From NCBI GenBank assembly GCA_031288005.1, contig JAITSE010000045.1, positions 1 to 12,891 of the forward strand: a stretch of DNA of 12,891 nt. The letters run 5' to 3'. The notes below the pieces were generated by a model. That model did not search any database. It was not told the DNA's origin and worked only from the letters and a program-made list of their open reading frames with translations. Source of the DNA: Treponema sp. (GTDB lineage: Bacteria; Spirochaetota; Spirochaetia; Treponematales; Breznakiellaceae). Shown piece by piece: positions 1 to 5,527 of the stretch; the first letter of the stretch is position 1; every line of letters starts with the position of its first letter. Made by a program: the position numbers and the translations under genes.

Positions 1-111
1 CCGCCCCCCCCCCCCCCCGGCCGCCCGCACTACGAAAGGGAACCTGGAGAATTAAACAGGGAAAATTGGGGAGAAGCAATTACTTTACCGGATGCGGACG
101 GAGAATTATAA
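1..111 (+). CDS. C-terminal end of an unidentified protein (partial)
   Basis: Frame +1 is open from the first base to a TAA at 109-111. The readable tail, from about base 31, ends in NWGEAITLPDADGEL. The first 20 bases are almost pure C, giving a proline run that may be a homopolymer artefact rather than real coding sequence. The tail looks like plausible protein (mixed, acidic, no low complexity), but I do not recognise a family. It would be the gene upstream of the DUF3791 operon, on the same strand. Confidence is low because only about 27 credible codons are visible. Confidence 0.3.
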   Translation, partial: PPPPPPGRPHYEREPGELNRENWGEAITLPDADGEL

Positions 112-384
112 CACGTAAAAAGGCCGGACATATCCCCAAAAGCTCCTTTTATATACTATCCTAATTATACCTTATACCACGGATCAAAAGAAAATGCAAG
201 GTTTTTAAAGAAAAAACCAAAATTTGACCCGCGGCGTCAGGAAAATGCCGAATCACGCCCCCAATTCCTGCTTTCAAATCATAGAAGGATAATAAAAGGG
301 AATGAAAATATCTTGCCAGATAAGGCATATAATGATATCGTTTTAATTGGGAAACGACGTTTAAACAAAAGGATCACTAACCCC
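112..384 (+). other. Leader region with an open frame lacking a start; possible gene remnant
   Basis: No complete gene is visible. Frame +1 stays open from 112 directly into the DUF3791 gene, but has no ATG before 385 (a TTG lies at 313). Around 166-200 the frame reads YTLYHGSKENARFL. Its LYHGS resembles the N-terminal motif of the DUF3990 protein encoded at 579, so this may be a decayed fragment of a similar gene. The stretch 145-180 is AT-rich with several TATA-like hexamers (for example TATACT near 152) and is the likeliest place for the operon promoter, though I cannot pick a convincing -35 box. Confidence 0.3.
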
Positions 385-582
385 ATGTCCCAGCTATCCT
401 TCCTGACCTTCTGTATAGAACTCTACGCCGAACACAAGAACCTCGACAGCCCCGAAGTATATCAAAAATTCGTCAAAACCGGACTGTTGGACTTACTTAA
501 AACCGATTATAATGATTTACACGGAATGTCCTTTGAATATCTGAATCAATTTTTTGATGAATACCTTGAGGGGGAAAAATGA
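385..582 (+). CDS. DUF3791 family small protein
   Basis: A 65-residue protein beginning MSQLSFLTFCIELYAEHKN. The FxxFCIELYAE start, the central VYQKFVKTGLLDLL and the closing YEYLN-like helix followed by an acidic tail match the DUF3791 pattern as I know it; these proteins are usually 60-80 residues, so the ATG at 385 fits better than the TTG at 313, which would add 24 residues. AAAGGA lies about 11 bases upstream. Its stop overlaps the next gene's start (ATGA at 579-582), implying translational coupling. DUF3791 genes are commonly found directly before DUF3990 genes, and a toxin-antitoxin-like partnership is a reasonable guess with this as the small partner; no biochemical role can be read from the sequence. 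Confidence 0.72.
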   Translation: MSQLSFLTFCIELYAEHKNLDSPEVYQKFVKTGLLDLLKTDYNDLHGMSFEYLNQFFDEYLEGEK

Positions 583-1073
583 GGCTCTATCATGGCTCAA
601 CCCTTGTGGTAGACACCCCCAGGATAATAAGGGCAGAACAGGGCAGGGATTTTGGGGCAGGATTTTACACCACCGGTATCAAGGAACAGGCGATCCGGTG
701 GGCCAAACGGAAAGCGCTCATGGAAAAGAGACGGAACAACGCCGCAAAAGCAGTAGTGTCCATCTATGAATTTGATGAAGTTCATTATCAGGACTTGCAT
801 GTTATCCACTTCCCCGAACCTTCCGCTGACTGGCTTGGCATGGTATGCGCCTGTCGAAGCAACAAGGATTATGTTCATGGCTATGATATAGTAACCGGGA
901 AAATAGCAAACGATAATGTAGGCGAAACCGTTTCCTTTGTAGTTCAGGGCATCATGCGGCCGGAAGACGCTCTGGAAAGACTCAAGTTTGAAAGGATAAA
1001 CGACCAGATATGCTTTGCAACTGAAAAAGCTTTGTCGTATATCAATTATGTTGATTTTGAGGAGCCGTCATAA
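579..1073 (+). CDS. DUF3990 family protein, ADP-ribosyltransferase-like
   Basis: A 164-residue soluble protein with no signal peptide. It opens MRLYHGST, continues with DFGAGFYTT around residues 24-32, and ends with DQICFATEKAL around 142-152. That is the DUF3990 pattern, and it maps onto the H-Y-E layout of diphtheria-toxin-like ADP-ribosyltransferases: His5 (YHGS), Tyr30 (GFYTT) and Glu149. The family role is therefore plausibly NAD-dependent modification of an unknown target, perhaps as a toxin. A GAGGGGG ribosome-binding site precedes the ATG, and the start overlaps the stop of the DUF3791 gene by four bases; the following gene begins on the base after its stop. The catalytic assignment is inferred from motif position, not proven; an accessory phage-defence or toxin-antitoxin role is the best contextual guess. 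Confidence 0.72.
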   Translation: MRLYHGSTLVVDTPRIIRAEQGRDFGAGFYTTGIKEQAIRWAKRKALMEKRRNNAAKAVVSIYEFDEVHYQDLHVIHFPEPSADWLGMVCACRSNKDYVHGYDIVTGKIANDNVGETVSFVVQGIMRPEDALERLKFERINDQICFATEKALSYINYVDFEEPS

Positions 1074-1628
1074 ATGGCGCATGGTCTGGTAAAAGCGGTA
1101 ATTATCCCGGAAATCATTCGCCTCATTGAAGAAAAATACTCGGTGCATGAGGATGCGGCTCTGGATATGTTTTACAGTTCCGCAACCGGCGCGTCTTTAG
1201 CGGATGATGAAACCGGCCTGTATGGACAAAGCGCCCTGTATATATTTTCTCTTTTTAGTGAAGAATGGGAATGGAAGGCGGAAAAATATGAAAAACCCAT
1301 CTCCATTCCCCCCGTCCTCAAATCCGAACTCGAACCCCTCATCAACATCATCGTAAACACCGTCCCTGTGGAACAAATCTATCTTTTCGGCTCCTATGCC
1401 TATGGCGCGCCCCACAAGGATTCCGATCTGGACCTGTATGTGGTCTTAAAGGACAACGTAGAAATGAGGGAACTTGACGCGATTGTACAAATATTACACG
1501 CAATTGGACGGGTTAAGACAAAGCCGGTTGATATTATCGCTGCTAAAAAAAGCAGATATCTCAGGTTGGCGTCCGGCCCGACCATGGAACGGAAAATAGC
1601 AAGGGAGGGTATAAAAATCTATGGTTGA
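1074..1628 (+). CDS. Fusion: small DUF3990-cassette domain + MNT-type nucleotidyltransferase
   Basis: A 184-residue protein of two parts. Residues 1-65 (VIPEIIRLIEEKYSV, then FADDETGLYGQS-like SLADDETGLYGQSALYIFSLF) resemble a small stand-alone protein I associate with DUF3791/DUF3990 loci; I know no named function. After a charged linker (66-90), residues 95-184 form a minimal nucleotidyltransferase: IYLFGSYAYG with G106-S107, ten residues, then D118-L-D120, exactly the GSx10DxD signature of MntA antitoxins; D153 in PVDII is the likely third acid. MntA proteins adenylylate their partner HEPN toxin (HepT) to silence it, and a HEPN gene follows with an 8-base overlap. The ATG abuts the stop of the DUF3990 gene. 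The fusion welds the two neighbouring modules into one polypeptide, which I find unusual. A sequencing-induced fusion is possible but the frame is clean. Confidence 0.75.
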   Translation: MAHGLVKAVIIPEIIRLIEEKYSVHEDAALDMFYSSATGASLADDETGLYGQSALYIFSLFSEEWEWKAEKYEKPISIPPVLKSELEPLINIIVNTVPVEQIYLFGSYAYGAPHKDSDLDLYVVLKDNVEMRELDAIVQILHAIGRVKTKPVDIIAAKKSRYLRLASGPTMERKIAREGIKIYG

Positions 1629-2022
1629 TAAAGAATTTATTTTACCCTGGATTAGTAAAGCCGACAACGATATTTTATCCGCCAGGTATCTGGCTGAAAC
1701 CATGCGCCCCGCGCCAAGGGAAATCGTTTGTTTCCATTGCCAGCAGTCGGCGGAAAAATATTTAAAAGCCTTTCTGGTTTATAATGATCAGGAACCACCT
1801 AAAACACATGATCTGATTGAACTTGCCAGGCTTTGCGGTAATTACGATGGCGATTTTTTACAGTTGAATCCAAGATGCGAATTCTTGACGCCATTCGCCG
1901 CCCAGACACGCTATCCCGGTGTGATTGATCCATCAAATGAAGATATGGCCAGGGCTTTAATTTTTGCGCAGGATATTATAGATTTTGTAAAATCAAAAAT
2001 GCTGGAAGTATTCACATTGTAG
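1621..2022 (+). CDS. HEPN domain protein (HepT-like toxin partner)
   Basis: A 133-residue helical protein with the HEPN family hallmarks: VCFHCQQSAEKYLKAFL at 36-52, KTHDLIELARLC at 61-72 and TRYPG at 96-100. Proteins of this type pair with the MNT nucleotidyltransferase encoded just upstream; the ATG lies inside the end of that gene (8-base overlap) with AGGGAGG about 12 bases ahead. Many HEPN toxins are RNases using R-x4-6-H; here the only match is R33-E-I-V-C-F-H39, on the helix that usually carries the FHxQQ motif, so active RNase function is possible but not certain. It is followed after 17 bases by the methyltransferase gene and is probably on the same transcript. Expected role: growth-arresting effector restrained by the MNT protein. 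Confidence 0.83.
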   Translation: MVDKEFILPWISKADNDILSARYLAETMRPAPREIVCFHCQQSAEKYLKAFLVYNDQEPPKTHDLIELARLCGNYDGDFLQLNPRCEFLTPFAAQTRYPGVIDPSNEDMARALIFAQDIIDFVKSKMLEVFTL

Positions 2023-2039
2023 AAAAGGAGCGTTACGTA

Positions 2040-5000
2040 ATGGCTAAACAGAAACCCCAAAAAACAATCGCTTCCTATCCCCACACCGGTGAAAAGCGCA
2101 AAAACATCCCCACCGCCGAATTGCAGTCCGTGGTAGACAACGACACCAAGGCTCCCAGGCCCCAGAAGTATCCCCGCAATACGGACCTGGACCCCCAGCT
2201 TGTCTGGCGGGGCAAGGACGAACAGGACTGGTCCGACCTGGTAGTGCAAGCGCCGCCCCTTTACATTCAGGAAAAGATACTCCCCAAGGCGCTTATCGAC
2301 GATCTGCTCCGCCGCAGCGAAGCGGATAACAAGGCCGAAAGCGGACAGCCTGATCTATTCGCCGACTTCAACGGCATACCCGAAGGGGTGGACAAGACCG
2401 AGTTCTACCGGCATGACCAAAACTGGTCCAACCGCATGATCCTGGGGGACAGCCTGCAGGTCATGGCCAGCCTCGCCGAACGGGAAGCCCTCAAGGGCAA
2501 GGTCCAGTGCGTCTACATTGACCCGCCCTACGGCATTAAGTTCAATTCCAATTTCCAATGGTCCACCACAAGCCGGGACGTGAAAGACGGCAAACCCGAT
2601 CACATCACCCGTGAACCGGAGCAGGTCAAAGCCTTCCGGGATACCTGGCGTGACGGTATTCACAGTTACCTCAGCTACCTTCGGGACCGCCTTACCGTGG
2701 CAAAGGATTTACTGCACGAATCCGGTTCCGTCTTTGTGCAGATTGGGGATGAAAACGTCCACCGGGTGCGGGCGCTGATGGATGAGGTGTTTGGAGAAGA
2801 GAATTTTGTTAGCCAAATTAATTTTAGGACCGCAATGACTAAACCTACAACAGGCTTAAATAATGTTTTTGATTATATTATTTGGTATTCAAAATCAAAA
2901 ATTAATTATAAGTATAGACCAGTTTATATTGAAAAAGAAGAGGAGGAAGATGATACACAACATCAGTTGCAAGCGAGTGTAACACAGGATGTATGTTCAT
3001 TTACATTCAGAGGCACTACTTATAACCCTGTAAACGGATGGCGTTGTACAATTGATGGTTTAAGGCGGCTAAAGTATTCAGAACGACTATATCAAGCGGG
3101 TTTCAGCAAGGTAAAAATTGGTACACTAAAATTTATCAGGGAAAAATATGATTTCCCTTACGCTCAACTCGACAACACATGGAATCAGCAATCATCGGAA
3201 CAAAACAAAATTTATGTTGTTCAAACAGCAGCGAAAATAATAACGAGATGCATCCTCATGACCACCGACCCCGGCGACCTCGTGCTGGACCCTACCTGCG
3301 GTTCGGGGACCACCGCATACGTTGCCGAGCAGTGGGGCAGGCGCTGGATCACCATCGACACCAGCCGGGTGGCCTTGGCGCTGGCCCGATCCCGGCTTAT
3401 GGGCGCCCGCTATCCCTACTACAGGTTAGTGGATAGTGATCAGGGGATAGTGGCAGAAGAAAACTCGTCACTGCCCGCTAATCACTCGCCACTATCCACT
3501 AGACCCTCTTTACGCCGCGGGTTTGTTTATGAACAGGTTCCCCATATCACCCTAAAATCCATCGCCAATAATGCCGAAATCGACATTATCTGGGAAAAGC
3601 ACCGGGGCGAAGTTGAGGCGGCCCGTGAAAAGCTTAATGCCGCGCTGCGGGGACACAAAACCCCTTTCAAAGTTGAAAACGGCGGCAGGCAGGGAAAGCT
3701 GATTGATTTTTCCGCTCCCGCCGGAAAAACAGAAACCCTGCCCTCAGGTGAAACCGTAAGCGCCTCGGAACTTCTGGAATGGGAGATTCCCCGCGCCGCC
3801 CCCGCGGATTGGCCCAAAGCCGCCGCCACTTTCCTGGCCGCCTTCTGGCAGGCCCGGATAAAACGGCAGAAAGAAATTGACGCATCCATCGCCGCAAAGG
3901 CGGAATTTGAACGCCTCTACGATAAACCTTTCGAGGACAAGCGGAAGATCCGGGTGTCAGGCCCTTTTACCGTGGAAAGCATCTCCCCTCACCGGGTTTT
4001 GGGGGTGGATGAAAACGGCGACGTGATTGATCCGGCAAAACGCCCCGCGAATAGCTGGGGAGAGATTGGGGAAGGGGAGCCATCCTACGGCTTTACGGAG
4101 ATCATTCTCGAAAACCTTAAAGCCGCCGGAGTGCAGTCGGTACACAAAGAAGACAAGATCAACTTCAATTCCCTTGCCCCCTGGCCGGGCAGCCTGGTCT
4201 GCGCCGAGGGTCGCTATTGGGAAGGGGATGAGAAAACCGGAACCGAACGCCGAGCCGCCGTCTTTATCGGCCCCGAATTCGGCACCGTCTCCCGGCCCGA
4301 TCTTATCGAGGCTGCCCGGGAAGCCGCGGATTCGGACTTTGACGTGCTTATTGCCTGCGCCTTTAACTACGAAGCCCACGCCACGGAATTTGAAAAACTG
4401 GGAAAAATAAAAATCCTCAAGGCCCGGATGAATGCCGACCTCCACATGGCCGCGGACCTCCGCAACAACGGCAAGGGCAATCTTTTTGTTATCTTCGGCG
4501 AGCCGGATATTGTAGTGGCAAGCGAGGAGTGGCTTGTGGATAGCAACGGTAGGAGGATAGCGCCCTATGAAATCTTTAAAATCGTATCAGGACTTGATAG
4601 TGTGGCAGAAATCAAAAAACTTGGCGATACGGATCTACAGATGTACGCAAGGATTTCCGTCAACAGAGAAGTTTGGAATTGTCTCACAAATGAGGCGGGC
4701 GGCGATATCGATTCCGGCAAACATTGCGGAGGGACAGGCCCGCAATACGACGGGGGAGTTTCTCCAGTCGCTTGGGTTTGCGCGGGGTTCCCTGGCGGAA
4801 CTGGAAACGTTTATAATAATCTCCGAAGAACTTGCCTATCTCAAACCGGAGAATTCGGAAGAATTATTGAAAGACTGCGGCGAGATTGGGAAAATGTTAA
4901 GTTCCCTGCAAAAGTCACTATCTACTCGCCTCTAGCCACTAAGCACTTTTCCCAGGTCCATGTAAAAGGAGTCGATGTGTTCCACCCCAACACGGGGGAA

Positions 5001-5276
5001 ATCCGCTCCGACGGGCCGGAAGGCATAGCCTGCTGGTTCATCGATACCGACTATAACGAGGAAAGTTTCTTTGTCCGCCACGCATACTTTCTGGGAGCAG
5101 GCGATCCTTACGGCGCCCTCAAAACAAGCCTCAGGGCGGAGATCAACGAGGATGCATGGGCGACCCTCCGCGGCGATACCTCCCGCCCCTTTGACAAACC
5201 CGCTTCCGGCCGCATTGCCGTCAAGGTCATCAACCACCTGGGCGACGAGGTAATGAAGGTGTTCCGGGTGCGGTAA
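2040..5276 (+). CDS. Large beta-class DNA methyltransferase (type III Mod-like), orphan, with two in-frame inserts
   Basis: A 1078-residue site-specific adenine/cytosine-N4 methyltransferase. An AAAGGAG ribosome-binding site precedes the ATG. Residues 19-165 hold the family's conserved N-terminus (TGEKRKNIPTAE, DLDPQLVWRGKDEQDWSDL, QPDLFADFNG) and motif IV DPPY at D161-Y164. The AdoMet-binding motif DPTCGSGTT starts at D417. Motif IV before motif I defines the beta class of type III Mod enzymes. Residues 255-400 between them are the target-recognition region, encoded by AT-rich DNA. The C-terminus (DGPEGIACWFIDTDYNEESFF to SGRIAVKVINHLGDEVMKVF) is again typical. Residues about 463-488 and 824-970 match nothing expected and correspond to inserted elements; without them the protein would be near 910 residues, closer to relatives I know. 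No res helicase gene follows, so restriction is not apparent; host marking, regulation or a methylation-sensing link to the upstream toxin-like genes is possible. Confidence 0.88.
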   Translation: MAKQKPQKTIASYPHTGEKRKNIPTAELQSVVDNDTKAPRPQKYPRNTDLDPQLVWRGKDEQDWSDLVVQAPPLYIQEKILPKALIDDLLRRSEADNKAESGQPDLFADFNGIPEGVDKTEFYRHDQNWSNRMILGDSLQVMASLAEREALKGKVQCVYIDPPYGIKFNSNFQWSTTSRDVKDGKPDHITREPEQVKAFRDTWRDGIHSYLSYLRDRLTVAKDLLHESGSVFVQIGDENVHRVRALMDEVFGEENFVSQINFRTAMTKPTTGLNNVFDYIIWYSKSKINYKYRPVYIEKEEEEDDTQHQLQASVTQDVCSFTFRGTTYNPVNGWRCTIDGLRRLKYSERLYQAGFSKVKIGTLKFIREKYDFPYAQLDNTWNQQSSEQNKIYVVQTAAKIITRCILMTTDPGDLVLDPTCGSGTTAYVAEQWGRRWITIDTSRVALALARSRLMGARYPYYRLVDSDQGIVAEENSSLPANHSPLSTRPSLRRGFVYEQVPHITLKSIANNAEIDIIWEKHRGEVEAAREKLNAALRGHKTPFKVENGGRQGKLIDFSAPAGKTETLPSGETVSASELLEWEIPRAAPADWPKAAATFLAAFWQARIKRQKEIDASIAAKAEFERLYDKPFEDKRKIRVSGPFTVESISPHRVLGVDENGDVIDPAKRPANSWGEIGEGEPSYGFTEIILENLKAAGVQSVHKEDKINFNSLAPWPGSLVCAEGRYWEGDEKTGTERRAAVFIGPEFGTVSRPDLIEAAREAADSDFDVLIACAFNYEAHATEFEKLGKIKILKARMNADLHMAADLRNNGKGNLFVIFGEPDIVVASEEWLVDSNGRRIAPYEIFKIVSGLDSVAEIKKLGDTDLQMYARISVNREVWNCLTNEAGGDIDSGKHCGGTGPQYDGGVSPVAWVCAGFPGGTGNVYNNLRRTCLSQTGEFGRIIERLRRDWENVKFPAKVTIYSPLATKHFSQVHVKGVDVFHPNTGEIRSDGPEGIACWFIDTDYNEESFFVRHAYFLGAGDPYGALKTSLRAEINEDAWATLRGDTSRPFDKPASGRIAVKVINHLGDEVMKVFRVR
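3427..3501 (+). mobile_element. Small palindromic element inserted in frame in mod
   Basis: The 12-base arm TAGTGGATAGTG (3427-3438) is repeated exactly in inverse as CACTATCCACTA (3490-3501), with a weaker inner inverted match (GATAGTGGCAG against CACTGCCCGCTAATC). It interrupts the methyltransferase between the conserved YPYYRL and RRGFVYEQVPHITL segments, adding roughly 25 residues without breaking the frame. The TAGTGGATAG-type ends resemble those around the four-helix-bundle gene further downstream in the same gene, suggesting a non-coding short form of the same element family. The boundary is approximate because relatives have a natural variable linker here. Confidence 0.6.
4551..4556 (+). 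promoter_or_regulatory. Internal ribosome-binding site for the nested four-helix-bundle gene
   Basis: AGGAGG lies 10 bases before the ATG at 4567, deep inside the mod reading frame. A perfect Shine-Dalgarno here supports separate translation of the nested gene. Confidence 0.6.
4567..4935 (+). CDS. Four-helix-bundle protein, 23S rRNA intervening-sequence protein (S23/IVP) family
   Basis: A 122-residue protein lying wholly inside mod but in a different frame. It matches the S23/IVP family from end to end: SYQDLIVWQKSKNLAIRIY at 6-24, the signature FGIVSQMRRAAISIPANIAEGQAR at 36-59, then EFLQSLGFARGSLAELETFI and a closing helix ending MLSSLQKSL. Length is normal for the family (about 115-130). 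These proteins are encoded within intervening sequences of 23S rRNA genes in spirochaetes and others, and as orphans; their function is unknown, though the related Avd protein serves diversity-generating retroelements. A perfect AGGAGG precedes the ATG. This is the true product of the region at protein-family level; the overlapping Mod frame here codes for sequence without visible family resemblance. Start and stop both fall within the inverted-repeat-flanked insert. Confidence 0.9.
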   Translation: MKSLKSYQDLIVWQKSKNLAIRIYRCTQGFPSTEKFGIVSQMRRAAISIPANIAEGQARNTTGEFLQSLGFARGSLAELETFIIISEELAYLKPENSEELLKDCGEIGKMLSSLQKSLSTRL

Positions 5277-5415
5277 GCCTGACAAAACAACAACGGGATG
5301 AAATACAGGAATATCTAGTTACCGTTGGTAAAACATAAGAAATTATCAAACTAAAGATAAACGGCGTTGTGGATTGGATAAAGCCCTAAGAAAAAACCCA
5401 ACAGGATAAGTGTGG
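5277..5415. other. Spacer between mod and the repeat; possible coding remnant
   Basis: No complete gene. From 5279 one frame reads LTKQQRDEIQEYLVTVGKT, a TAA at 5336, then EIIKLKINGVVDWIKP and a second stop at 5387. The two pieces in one frame look like decayed or interrupted protein sequence of the same polarity as mod, perhaps the beginning of a lost downstream gene. I do not recognise it. Confidence 0.25.
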
Positions 5416-5527
5416 GGAGTTTTTTGACCCTTAAAACTGGAGACCGCTGAGACCTCCGGTCTCACGGTTTCTTAAGGTCAAAAAACTCCTAAGCAATCTG
5501 CGGCCCGTGCAGCGGGGCGCAGATTGC
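5416..5527 (-). repeat. Composite hairpin repeat between convergent genes; likely bidirectional terminator
   Basis: Read on the minus strand: hairpin I is GCAATCTGCG/CGCAGATTGC (arms 5518-5527 and 5493-5502), then TTAG, then hairpin II with GGAGTTTTTTGACC arms at 5476-5489 and 5416-5429, enclosing a small GAGACC-TCC-GGTCTC hairpin (5449-5463). The same plan recurs at the right end of the window. T-rich runs on both strands and its place between convergent mod and the dehydrogenase gene suit a two-way terminator. Hairpin I lies inside the dehydrogenase coding sequence and the TAG stop is part of the repeat. Confidence 0.8.

Larger units (their letters stand above)
4531..4947 (+). mobile_element. 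IVS-like element carrying a four-helix-bundle gene, inserted in mod
   Basis: The segment separates the conserved Mod sequences FVIFGEPDI and VHVKGVDVFHPNTGEIRS, which I expect to be almost adjacent. Its ends form an imperfect inverted repeat: the left end near 4531-4560 (GGCTTGTGGATAG, then GGTAGGAGGATAG) matches the reverse complement of the right end near 4918-4947 (GTGCTTAGTGGCTAG, then GAGTAGATAG) with gaps. It contains a complete intervening-sequence-protein gene. The Mod frame runs open through it, adding about 145 residues of unfamiliar sequence. Exact boundaries need comparison with an uninterrupted homologue. Confidence 0.6.

Noticed and set aside
597..878. Minus-strand open frame opposite the DUF3990 gene
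   Set aside because: Lies opposite a conserved domain with a good ribosome-binding site; no support for the antisense frame.
4567..4935. Avd accessory gene of a diversity-generating retroelement
   Set aside because: The protein is in the same broad fold group, but there is no reverse transcriptase or template/variable repeat pair in the window.
5277..5488. Type III restriction helicase gene (res)
   Set aside because: The mod gene is followed only by a short remnant, a hairpin repeat and a convergent gene; no helicase motifs are seen.
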